Shown in pieces: positions 16,165 through 23,367 of a stretch of DNA of 56,683 bases. How positions within the stretch are numbered: the first letter of the stretch is position 1; every line of letters begins with the position of its first letter. A program made the position numbers and the translations under genes. The notes beneath the pieces are model-generated. The model searched no databases. It had not been told where the DNA came from and saw only the letters and a list, made by a program, of their open reading frames with translations. This DNA is from Pseudomonadota bacterium (GTDB lineage: Bacteria > Pseudomonadota > Gammaproteobacteria > Steroidobacterales > Steroidobacteraceae). The stretch is from NCBI GenBank assembly GCA_963204835.1, contig CAUJHJ010000035.1:1-56683 (forward strand). Reading direction: 5' to 3'.

Positions 16165-17413
16165 GCCGAAGTCGAACGGCACCTGGATCGTGCTCGCGCT
16201 CATCGCCGGCATGGCGCTTGGCGTGGTGATCGCCGCAAGCGGCGCCACCGCGCTCGCGTCCTTGGTGGAGAAGCTCGCCCCGATCGGCACGCTGTGGCTC
16301 AACGCGCTGCGCATGACCGTGATCCCGCTCGTGGTGGCGCTCCTCATCACGGGCATTGCTTCGGCGGCCGAGACGGCGGCCACGGGGCGGATCGCCGGTC
16401 GGGCGATCGTGCTGTTCGTGGCGGGTTACATCCTGTCGGTCGCGCTCGGCGCGGCCTTCATGCAGGGGACGCTCGCGCTGTGGCCGCTGGACGAGGCCGT
16501 GCGGGTTGCATTGCGCGCGGGCGCCAGCGCCGACACGACGGTCGTGCCGCCCATGCCGCCACCCGGCGAGTGGCTCACGGCCCTCATCCCGGTCAATCCG
16601 TTCGCTAGCGCGGCGTCGGGCGTGATCCTGCCGCTCGTCGTGTTCGCAGTGTTCTTCGGCTTCGCCACGACGCGGCTCGCGCCGGCGCAGCGCCAGCCGC
16701 TGGTCGCGTTCTTCGCGGGCATCGGCGAGGCGATGCTGGTGATCGTCCACTGGGTGCTGTGGGCCGCGCCGCTCGGCGTGTTCGTGCTGGCGCTCGGTGT
16801 GGGCATGCGCGGCGGGCTGAGTGCGGCCGGCGGGATCGTCGTCTACCTGGTGCTGCTGAGCTCGGTCGGCATCCTGCTGGCGCTCGCCACCTATCCCTGC
16901 GCACTATGGTTCGCGCGCGCGCCGCTCGGGCGCTTCGCGCGCGCCGCGGCCCCCGCGCAGGTGGTCGCTTTCAGCACGCAGTCCTCGCTCGCGTCGCTCC
17001 CAGCCATGCTTACCGGCGCGCGCGAAGCGCTCGGGCTCTCGGAACGCGTCACCTCGATCGTGCTGCCGCTTGCGGTGACGCTCTTTCGCGTGAGCAGTCC
17101 TTCGATGAACCTCGCCGTCGTGTTGTTCGTCGCGCACGTGTACGGCATACCCGTCGGCTTCACGGTGCTGGCGGCGGGAATGCTGGTCGCGGTGGTGAAC
17201 AGCCTGAGTTCGGTGGGCCTGCCCGGCCAGACCTCGTTCTTCACGGGCACCGTGCCGATTGCGCTTGCGATGGGGATGCCGCTCGAACTGCTGCCGCTGC
17301 TGCTGGCGGTGGAGGTGATCCCGGACATCTTCCGCACGGTCTCGAATGTCACGGCGGACATCGCCGTGGCCGCAATTGTCGAAAGAAGCGAGCAGCCGAC
17401 GGCCGACAGCTGA
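16151..17413 (+). CDS. DAACS family dicarboxylate/amino acid:cation symporter
   Basis: 420 residues, GTG start preceded by GGAGG at 16142-16146 inside the trmL end. It has about eight hydrophobic segments. Family signatures include the Ser-rich re-entrant loop FSTQSSLASLPAM, the NLAVVLF stretch, and a second re-entrant loop followed by VEVIPDIFRTVSNVTAD. DAACS proteins import glutamate, aspartate or C4-dicarboxylates with H+ or Na+. The canonical TVNMDGT-like motif reads VSSPSMN here, so the substrate may differ. It sits between trmL and gpsA, where E. coli has cysE. Confidence 0.82.
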   Translation: MVTARPKSNGTWIVLALIAGMALGVVIAASGATALASLVEKLAPIGTLWLNALRMTVIPLVVALLITGIASAAETAATGRIAGRAIVLFVAGYILSVALGAAFMQGTLALWPLDEAVRVALRAGASADTTVVPPMPPPGEWLTALIPVNPFASAASGVILPLVVFAVFFGFATTRLAPAQRQPLVAFFAGIGEAMLVIVHWVLWAAPLGVFVLALGVGMRGGLSAAGGIVVYLVLLSSVGILLALATYPCALWFARAPLGRFARAAAPAQVVAFSTQSSLASLPAMLTGAREALGLSERVTSIVLPLAVTLFRVSSPSMNLAVVLFVAHVYGIPVGFTVLAAGMLVAVVNSLSSVGLPGQTSFFTGTVPIALAMGMPLELLPLLLAVEVIPDIFRTVSNVTADIAVAAIVERSEQPTADS

Positions 17414-17421
17414 CAGCTGTC
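17405..17421 (+). repeat. Palindrome at the convergent symporter/gpsA junction, copy 1 of a short repeat
   Basis: GACAGCTG-A-CAGCTGTC is a 17-base palindrome containing the symporter stop (17411-17413) and touching the gpsA stop (17420-17422). Preceded by AGCCGACGGC (17394-17403), it resembles the element at 20831-20870 after envC. It may act as a bidirectional terminator or be a REP-like intergenic repeat. There is no T-run. Confidence 0.4.
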
Positions 17422-18448
17422 AACTCTTGCGGTCCACTTCCGCGCGCACCGGCCGCGTCATGAGTTCCCTGACGACTTCCGCGGCGGGCACGCCGTCGTA
17501 CAGCGTGCGGTGGATGCCCTCGACGATCGGCATCGACACGCCTTCGCGCTGCGCCACGGCGCGCACCGCGCGCGCCGCCGGGTAGCCTTCCACGACCTGG
17601 CCGATCTCGTGCAGGGCGGCCACGGGCGTCGCGCCGCCAGCGAGCAGCAGGCCGAAGCGGCGGTTGCGCGACTGGTCGTCGGTGCAGGTGAGCACGAGGT
17701 CGCCGAGCCCCGCGAGTCCCATGAAGGTTTCGCTGCGCGCGCCGAGCGCGACGCCGAGGCGCATCATTTCAGCGAGCCCGCGCGTGATGAGCGCGATGCG
17801 GGTGTTGGCGCCGAAGCCGAGCCCGTCCGCTAGTCCTGCGCCGACCGCGAGCACGTTCTTCACCGCGCCGCCCGTCTCGACGCCGACGATGTCGGCCGAC
17901 GTGTAGGCGCGGAACTGCTCGGACGACAAATCCTGTGCGAGCCGCCGCGCGAAGGCTTCATCGGGTGCCGCGATCGTCATGGCGGTCGGCAGGCCGGCAC
18001 CGACTTCCCTTGCGAAGGTGGGGCCCGAGAGCACCGCGACGTTCGGCCGCTCGCCGAGCACCGCGCGCGCGACCTGGTGCGGCAGCAGGCCGGTCGCGAG
18101 CTCGAAGCCCTTGGTGGCCCAGGCGAGCCCGGTGGCCGGATCGAGCAGGCGGGCGACGTCGCCGAGCATCGCGCGAAACGCGTGGCTCGGCACGACGATC
18201 ACGGCATCGCGCGCGCCGCGCAGCGCCTGCGCGAGATCGGGCTCGACCGCGACGGGATCGGGGAAGGTGGCGCCGGGCAGGTAGCGCGCATTGCAACGCT
18301 CGCGGCCCATGCGGGCGAGGCTCGCGGCGTCGCGGCTCCAGAGCCGCACGCCGTGGCCTGCGCGCGCGAACTGGATCGCGAGCGCGGTCCCCCAGGACCC
18401 TGCGCCGATGACGGCGATCGGCGCGCGCGGCGTGGCGGCCGCCGCCAC
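17420..18448 (-). CDS. gpsA: Glycerol-3-phosphate dehydrogenase [NAD(P)+]
   Basis: 342 residues. It reduces dihydroxyacetone phosphate to sn-glycerol 3-phosphate for phospholipid synthesis, in the cytosol. It shows the N-terminal Rossmann motif VIGAGSWGTALA, WATKGFE, LSGPTFAREV, the catalytic Lys in ETGGAVKNVLAVGAG, and GLGDLVLTCT. The GTG start follows the secB TGA by one base (TGACGTG), so it is the last gene of the rhodanese-grxC-secB-gpsA operon, in the same order as in E. coli. Confidence 0.96.
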   Translation of the reverse strand: MAAAATPRAPIAVIGAGSWGTALAIQFARAGHGVRLWSRDAASLARMGRERCNARYLPGATFPDPVAVEPDLAQALRGARDAVIVVPSHAFRAMLGDVARLLDPATGLAWATKGFELATGLLPHQVARAVLGERPNVAVLSGPTFAREVGAGLPTAMTIAAPDEAFARRLAQDLSSEQFRAYTSADIVGVETGGAVKNVLAVGAGLADGLGFGANTRIALITRGLAEMMRLGVALGARSETFMGLAGLGDLVLTCTDDQSRNRRFGLLLAGGATPVAALHEIGQVVEGYPAARAVRAVAQREGVSMPIVEGIHRTLYDGVPAAEVVRELMTRPVRAEVDRKS

Positions 18449-18449
18449 G

Positions 18450-18917
18450 TCAGTTCTTCGTCGCGCTCTGCCCGTCGGCGAGCGAGCGGGCGTACAGCGC
18501 CTCGAAGTTCACCGGCGGCAGCAGGAACTGCGGGAAGCCGCCCTGCATCACGAGGTTCGACACGGCGGCGCGCGCGTACGGGAACAGCACGCCTGGGCAG
18601 ACGCTCGAGAGCGCGCGCTTCATGTCGTCGTCCGAGAGGTTGCGCATCATGAACGCGCCCGCCTGCTTCACTTCGACGAGGAAGGCGGTCTTGTCGCCCT
18701 GCTTCGCCGCCACGGTGACGGTCAGCAGCACTTCGCGCAGGTCCTCGCCCAGCACGTTCACGGTGGTGTTGAGGTCGAGGTTGATCTGCGGGTTCCAGTT
18801 GTCCTCGATCCGCGGTCCCTGCGGCGATTCGAAGGAGCAATCCTTCAGGTACACGATCTGCAGTGCAAGCTGCGGTCCGGTGGCGTCCGGCTGGGCAGCG
18901 GGTGTCTCAGTGCTCAC
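18450..18917 (-). CDS. secB: Protein export chaperone SecB
   Basis: 155 residues, the same length as E. coli SecB. It keeps precursor proteins unfolded and passes them to SecA. It matches along its whole length (LALQIVYLKDCSFESP, NPQINLDLNT, CPGVLFPYARAAVSNLV, GGFPQFLLPPVNFEALY). The GTG start at 18917 overlaps the grxC stop (GTGA) and has GGGAGA upstream; longer in-frame reading to 19136 is a shadow of grxC. A tetrameric cytosolic chaperone is expected. Confidence 0.97.
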   Translation of the reverse strand: MSTETPAAQPDATGPQLALQIVYLKDCSFESPQGPRIEDNWNPQINLDLNTTVNVLGEDLREVLLTVTVAAKQGDKTAFLVEVKQAGAFMMRNLSDDDMKRALSSVCPGVLFPYARAAVSNLVMQGGFPQFLLPPVNFEALYARSLADGQSATKN

Positions 18918-19174
18918 GATGGTCTCCCGAGTAACGTATCCAGTTTGCCTGCGGCGTCGAGCGCGTGCAGGTCGTCCGATCCGCCGACGTGGGTGTCGCC
19001 GATGAAGATCTGCGGCACCGTGCTGCGGCCGCTGCGGCGGATCATCTCCTCGCGCCCGGTCGCATCGACGTCGATCTCCTCGAACGCGACGCCCTTGCCG
19101 GCAAGCAGCTTGCGCGCCCGTGCGCAGTAGGGGCACCAGCCCGCCGCGTACATGACGACTTTCGGTGCGCTCAC
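18914..19174 (-). CDS. grxC: Glutaredoxin 3
   Basis: 86 residues. Dithiol glutaredoxin with active site C14-P-Y-C17 preceded by AAGW, then the TVPQIFIGDTHVGGSDDLHA glutathione-binding region. It reduces disulfides and mixed disulfides using glutathione. The GTG start (19174-19172) overlaps the TGA of the rhodanese gene and its own TGA overlaps the secB GTG, so three genes in a row are joined by GTGA overlaps. Confidence 0.94.
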   Translation of the reverse strand: MSAPKVVMYAAGWCPYCARARKLLAGKGVAFEEIDVDATGREEMIRRSGRSTVPQIFIGDTHVGGSDDLHALDAAGKLDTLLGRPS

Positions 19175-19599
19175 TTCGCGCCCTTCGTGACCGGCAGGTT
19201 CTCCGTGCGCCAGGCGGCGAGGCCGCCGCGCAGGTTCGCCGCCTTCTTGAAGCCCTGCGCCGCGAGCTGGCGCACCGCCGCGGCGCCGAGCGAGCCGCTC
19301 TCGTCGTACACGACGATGGGCTTCTCGAGATGCTTCTTCAGGGTTTCGCCGGCCGTGAGTATTTCCGCGGACGGCAAATGCCGTGCACCGCCGACATGGC
19401 CCGCCGCGAACTGCTCGGCGCTGCGGATGTCGAGCACCAGTGCGTGCTGGTTCATGAGCCGGATCGCTTCCTGCGGCGACACCGCGGCGAAGGCGTGCGC
19501 GCGCGCGCGCAGTTCCCAGGCGATCACCATGACGAGCGCGAGCGCCGTGGCGCCGACGAGCCACGGGTGCCGGGCGATGTATTCGGGCAATTGCTCCAT
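19171..19599 (-). CDS. YibN-like membrane-anchored rhodanese domain, catalytic Cys absent
   Basis: 142 residues. One N-terminal membrane helix (about 12-30) is followed by a rhodanese fold (about 40-140): LVLDIRSAEQFAAGHVGGARHLP, then the active-site strand KPIVVYDESGS, then NLRGGLAAW. In active rhodaneses the strand is followed by Cys; here that place is Asp (D99), so sulfurtransferase activity is unlikely. Position and size match E. coli YibN, first gene of the yibN-grxC-secB-gpsA operon. The start at 19599 was chosen because upstream residues are antisense to envC. Confidence 0.86.
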   Translation of the reverse strand: MEQLPEYIARHPWLVGATALALVMVIAWELRARAHAFAAVSPQEAIRLMNQHALVLDIRSAEQFAAGHVGGARHLPSAEILTAGETLKKHLEKPIVVYDESGSLGAAAVRQLAAQGFKKAANLRGGLAAWRTENLPVTKGAK

Positions 19600-19650
19600 G
19601 GGGCCGGGAACCTCCTCGAAGGGCCGCGAATTATAGCGGGGGCGCTGCGC

Positions 19651-19656
19651 TAGACT
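19651..19656 (+). promoter_or_regulatory. -10-like TAGACT 7 bases before the envC ATG
   Basis: TAGACT at 19651-19656 with 7 bases to the ATG at 19664 fits a leaderless start. The divergent yibN-like gene starts at 19599, so both promoters must lie within about 65 bases. Confidence 0.4.
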
Positions 19657-19663
19657 AGCCGCA

Positions 19664-20827
19664 ATGCGAGGTTCCCGGGTTTTCCTGTCACTGTGCACTG
19701 CGCTCATCGCCCTGCTCACGGCCGGGGCCGCCGCGGGCCAGGCCGCAAAGGAGGCCGCCCGGGCCGAAGCCGACCTGAAGGCCGTCAAGTCCGAAATCGC
19801 GAAGATCGCGGCCCAGGTCAAGCGCGACACGGCGGATCGCAACCAGCTCACCCGGACCCTGGGCGCAGCAGAGCAGTCGGTGGCGCAGGCGCGCACCGAG
19901 CTCGGCCGCCTGCGCCGCGAGCGCGGCGAGCGCGCGGCGAGGCGCGCGCAGCTGGCGCAGGAGAAGGCCGGACGCGAGGTGGCCCTCGGCGCCGAGCGGC
20001 GCGAGCTCGCGGCCGAGCTGCGCAGCGCCTACCTGATCGGGCGCGAGGAGCCGCTGAAGCTGCTGCTGAACCAGGAGGACCCGGCCCGCGCGGGCCGCAT
20101 GTTCGCCTATTACAGCTACTTCGGCCGCGCCCGTGCCGAGCGGATCGCGCGCATCGAGGGTTTCGTGGCCGAGATTGCCGCGCTCGATGGGCAGCTGCGC
20201 GGCGAGGAGGAACGGCTCCTCGCGCTCGAGGCGCAGCAGAAGGCGCAGGTGTCGCAGCTCGAGTCGGCGCGCGCGGAACGCAGCAAGGCGCTCGCCGCGC
20301 TCGAGGCCGCTTCGCGCACCCGAGCCGCCGCGCTCGACCGGCTTCGCGAAGAGCAGGCGGGCCTCGAGAAGCTGGTGCGCGACCTGCGGCGCGCGCTCGA
20401 GCGCTTCCCGGTCGACAGCAAGGCCGCGTTCGGCAAGCTGCGCGGCAAGCTCGCGTGGCCGGTGGCCGGCAAGCTCGTGGCAAAGTTCGGCGCCACGCGC
20501 GCTGGCGCGATCAAGTGGGATGGCGTGATGATCGCCGCCGAGCGTGGTGCGCCGGTCCGCAGCATCGCGAGCGGCCGCATCGCCTACGCCGACTGGCTGC
20601 CCGGCCTCGGCCTGCTGGTGATCGTCGACCACGGCGACCGCTACCTGAGCCTTTACGGCCACAACGACCAGCTCTACAAGGCGGTCGGCGAACAGGTCGC
20701 GCCGGGTGAAACCATCGCCGCGGCCGGCGACAGTGGCGGCCGCAGCCGGCCGGAGCTGTACTTCGAAATCCGGCGCAACGGCAAGCCGGTCGATCCGGCG
20801 CCGTGGTTCCGGGCGAGAGAACCTTGA
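19664..20827 (+). CDS. envC: EnvC-like murein hydrolase activator (degenerate LytM)
   Basis: 387 residues. A signal peptide ends near GAAAGQA. Residues about 24-245 form long Ala/Glu/Arg-rich coiled coils, and residues about 265-385 form a LytM/M23 domain (GVMIAAERGAPVRSIASGRI, LLVIVDHGDRYLSLYGHND, PELYFEIRRNGKPVDP). The metal-site His pair is lost: the first motif reads KWDG instead of H-x-G-x-D and the HxH motif reads ELYFE. Activators such as EnvC and NlpD have the same loss and switch on amidases AmiA/AmiB at the septum. Position next to yibN-grxC-secB-gpsA matches E. coli. Confidence 0.92.
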   Translation: MRGSRVFLSLCTALIALLTAGAAAGQAAKEAARAEADLKAVKSEIAKIAAQVKRDTADRNQLTRTLGAAEQSVAQARTELGRLRRERGERAARRAQLAQEKAGREVALGAERRELAAELRSAYLIGREEPLKLLLNQEDPARAGRMFAYYSYFGRARAERIARIEGFVAEIAALDGQLRGEEERLLALEAQQKAQVSQLESARAERSKALAALEAASRTRAAALDRLREEQAGLEKLVRDLRRALERFPVDSKAAFGKLRGKLAWPVAGKLVAKFGATRAGAIKWDGVMIAAERGAPVRSIASGRIAYADWLPGLGLLVIVDHGDRYLSLYGHNDQLYKAVGEQVAPGETIAAAGDSGGRSRPELYFEIRRNGKPVDPAPWFRAREP

Positions 20828-20830
20828 AGG

Positions 20831-20870
20831 AGCCGACGGCGAACGGCTTGCAGCCGACAGCTGTCAGCTG
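20831..20870 (+). repeat. Copy 2 of the short intergenic repeat, after envC
   Basis: AGCCGACGGC (20831-20840) followed by GCCGACAGCTGTCAGCTG (20853-20870). It shares both parts with the element at 17394-17421, differing mainly by a 12-base insert and a T instead of A at the centre of the CAGCTG pair. It begins 3 bases after the envC stop. Function is unknown; it may be a REP-like dispersed repeat. Confidence 0.4.
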
Positions 20871-20882
20871 CCCGCCCTTCAA

Positions 20883-20898
20883 TGTGACCTCCATCACA
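20883..20898 (+). promoter_or_regulatory. CRP/Vfr/Clp-type operator TGTGA-N6-TCACA
   Basis: TGTGACCTCCATCACA is an exact TGTGA-N6-TCACA site, and flanking bases (AA before, TAAA after) also follow the CRP consensus. It lies 56 bases after envC and about 160 bases before the GGDEF/EAL gene. In Xanthomonas the CRP homologue Clp is controlled by c-di-GMP, so feedback on this gene is possible, but that is inference. Confidence 0.7.
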
Positions 20899-20939
20899 TA
20901 AATCTGGCGCATCTCCCCCGTTTCTCCACTGTGCCTTTG

Positions 20940-20954
20940 CGCGCCTCCGGCGCG
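20940..20954 (+). repeat. Small GC hairpin upstream of the GGDEF/EAL gene
   Basis: CGCGCC-TCC-GGCGCG, a 6-pair stem with a 3-base loop in the 229-base gap after envC. It could end envC transcripts or lie in the leader of the next gene; no T-run follows. Confidence 0.25.
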
Positions 20955-21056
20955 ACACTCGCGGCCTCGTCCAGCGCCCGACGAAACGCCAACTCGGTCA
21001 ACTCGCCCCGCGGCGGACTGTGACATCGTGCCGGCCACGATCAGGGGAAGGCTTGG

Positions 21057-23303
21057 ATGGCTACACCCGCGGAAAACCTGCCTTCGGGCTCATGGGCATC
21101 GCTCGAGCCGTACGCGCAGCTCGTGCGCTCGCTCCTGCCCCGGGCATCGGGCGTGGCCGTGTTCGACGCCGCCGCGAAACTGCGCTGGTCGAGCGACGCC
21201 GCGACCTGGCCCGAGCTGGTGCAGGCGGTCGAACATTCGGTGCACGATGCCGCGGGCGATGGCAGCAATGCGGGCCAGTTGCGCGTGCTCGACGGCGGCG
21301 TGCCGCTCTACCTTTGCTGGCTGCGCGACGACGACTCGCGCCAGCTCGTGGCCGTGGTCGCGATCCAGTGCCGCGCGGGCAGCGAGGGCGAGCAGCGGCC
21401 GTTTTCCTTCACGCACGCCCTCGTGCGGCCGGCACTCGAATGCCTGCGCCGCGAGCTCGTTTCCCGCCACAGCATCGACTTGCTCACCGAAAGCCTGGGC
21501 GCGCGCGATCGCGACCTCGAGCTCGTGCTCGCGGTCTCGACCCGCGACGGGGTGCGGCCGGGCGACGACGCCTCGGCGCTGCGCGTGATCCTCGAGAACA
21601 CGGTCACGCACCTCGGTTGCGCCCTCGCGGCGGTGCTCGTGCCGGAGAAGGGACTGGTGTTCTTCCGCATGTCGCGCGACAACCCGGCGGACGGCCGGTT
21701 GCTCGCCCAGACCCACCGCCACCTGCTGTCGCTCGCCCAGGTGCGCCGCGACCCGCTCATCATGAACCGGCTCGCGCAGAATTCCGCCTTCGGTGCGCTG
21801 CCGTACAAGATCCTCTCCTGCCCGTTGCGCGGCGCCGCCGGGCGGCCAATCGGCGTCATCGCGCTGTTTCGCCACGAGGCCGCGGCGGATTTCACCGACC
21901 GCGAGTCGCGCCTCGTCGACGTGCTGTCGCGCAAGGCCTCGATGATCGTCGAATCCAGCTACGACACGATGACCGGGCTGCTGAACCGCCAGGCCTTCGA
22001 GCAGCGCGTCGGCGACCTGCTCGCGCAGAAGAACGCCGCGAAGGACTGCGTGGTGCTGTACGTCGACGTCGACCAGTTGCACCTCGTCAACGAAAACTTC
22101 GGCATGCACGTTGGCGACCTGATGCTGTCGATGCTCGCGGACGTGATGCGCCGGGGCCTGCCGCCGGGCGCCGTGCTCGCGCGCATATCGGGCGATCGTT
22201 TCGCGGCGGTCATGCCGGGCAGCCTCGAGGCGGCGCTCGAGCACGCGACCGGCTGGTGCGAGCGTGCCGCGCAGCTCACGGCCGTGCAGGGCGACGAGCG
22301 TTCGCGCGCCTCGCTCAGCATCGGCGTCGCGGAACTCGCGCCCGGGCCCGACGGCCTCACGCACGGACTCGCCGCGGCGGAAACCGCCTGCAAGGCGGCG
22401 AAGGACCGCGGGCGCAACCGCGCCGAGGCCTACCTTGCCGCCGACGAGAGCGTCGTGCGCCGTTTCACCGACATCACGATCGCGGCGACGCTGCGTGCCG
22501 CCGTTGCGGAAGACCGGCTGCGCCTCGACGCGCAGTTCATCCAGCCGCTCGGGGGCGTGCCCGACCAGCCGCCGCATTTCGAGCTGCTGCTGCGCATGAT
22601 CGACGACGATGGCGAAACGGTCGGGCCCGACCGCTTCCTCTCCGCCGCCAACCGCTACCAGCTGATGCCGACCATCGATCGCTGGGTGATCGACCACGCG
22701 CTCGCGCAACTCGGCGCCCACGCGGAGGCGATCGCCGCCACGCGGGTCGTCTTCGCCATCAATTTCTCCGGCCAGTCGCTCAACGACGGCGAGTTTGCCG
22801 ACGAGCTCGTGGCGCGCATCGAAGCGAGCGGGCTGCCGCCGCAGTCGCTGTGCTTCGAGCTGACCGAGAGCGCGACCATCGCCAACCTCGCACGCGCCGA
22901 GGTGCTGATGCGGCGCCTGCGCAAGCTCGGTTGCGGCGTGGCGCTCGACGACTTCGGCACCGGGCTGTCCTCGCTCGCCTACCTGCGGCAATTGCCGGTC
23001 TCGATGCTCAAGATCGACGGCAGCTTCGTGCGCGACATCCTGCGCGACTCGCGATCGGAATCGCTGGTGCAGGCCGTGGCACAACTCGCCCGCTCCATGC
23101 AGATGGTGACCGTGGCCGAGTACGTCGAAACCGACTCCATCCGCGAGCGCATCGCGGCGCTCGGCGTCGACTACGGCCAGGGTTTCTCCATCGGCCGCCC
23201 GGTACCGCTCACCGGCGTGCTCGCCGACCTGCCGGCCGCGCTCGGCCAGGCACCGCCCCCGCCCCGCCAGGCCGTCATCGACCCGGCCCCGGGCCTCCAC
23301 TAG
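21057..23303 (+). CDS. GAF-GGDEF-EAL protein, probable c-di-GMP phosphodiesterase
   Basis: 748 residues, no membrane segment. Residues 1-140 are an unassigned sensory region, about 150-300 GAF-like. The GGDEF domain (about 303-460) has its active motif changed to SGDRF at 378-382, so diguanylate cyclase activity is unlikely. The EAL domain (about 485-725) keeps the expected catalytic and metal residues: E509 in ELLLRM, N569, E601/E604 in ELTES, D631-D632 in DDFGTGLSS, K652 in KIDGSF, E688 and Q708. It should hydrolyse c-di-GMP to pGpG. The start has a strong AGGGGAAGG site. It lies between envC and ctpA with a CRP-type box upstream. Confidence 0.9.
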   Translation: MATPAENLPSGSWASLEPYAQLVRSLLPRASGVAVFDAAAKLRWSSDAATWPELVQAVEHSVHDAAGDGSNAGQLRVLDGGVPLYLCWLRDDDSRQLVAVVAIQCRAGSEGEQRPFSFTHALVRPALECLRRELVSRHSIDLLTESLGARDRDLELVLAVSTRDGVRPGDDASALRVILENTVTHLGCALAAVLVPEKGLVFFRMSRDNPADGRLLAQTHRHLLSLAQVRRDPLIMNRLAQNSAFGALPYKILSCPLRGAAGRPIGVIALFRHEAAADFTDRESRLVDVLSRKASMIVESSYDTMTGLLNRQAFEQRVGDLLAQKNAAKDCVVLYVDVDQLHLVNENFGMHVGDLMLSMLADVMRRGLPPGAVLARISGDRFAAVMPGSLEAALEHATGWCERAAQLTAVQGDERSRASLSIGVAELAPGPDGLTHGLAAAETACKAAKDRGRNRAEAYLAADESVVRRFTDITIAATLRAAVAEDRLRLDAQFIQPLGGVPDQPPHFELLLRMIDDDGETVGPDRFLSAANRYQLMPTIDRWVIDHALAQLGAHAEAIAATRVVFAINFSGQSLNDGEFADELVARIEASGLPPQSLCFELTESATIANLARAEVLMRRLRKLGCGVALDDFGTGLSSLAYLRQLPVSMLKIDGSFVRDILRDSRSESLVQAVAQLARSMQMVTVAEYVETDSIRERIAALGVDYGQGFSIGRPVPLTGVLADLPAALGQAPPPPRQAVIDPAPGLH

Positions 23304-23367
23304 GGGTCGCCCCGGGGGGCCGTCGTGGAAACTTGCCGCCGGCTCCGGGCTGTGTAGTAATCGGCCC

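Noticed and set aside
20940-20954. Riboswitch in the envC-GGDEF/EAL gap
   Set aside because: Only a short hairpin is present; no conserved GEMM-type or other aptamer core could be recognised.
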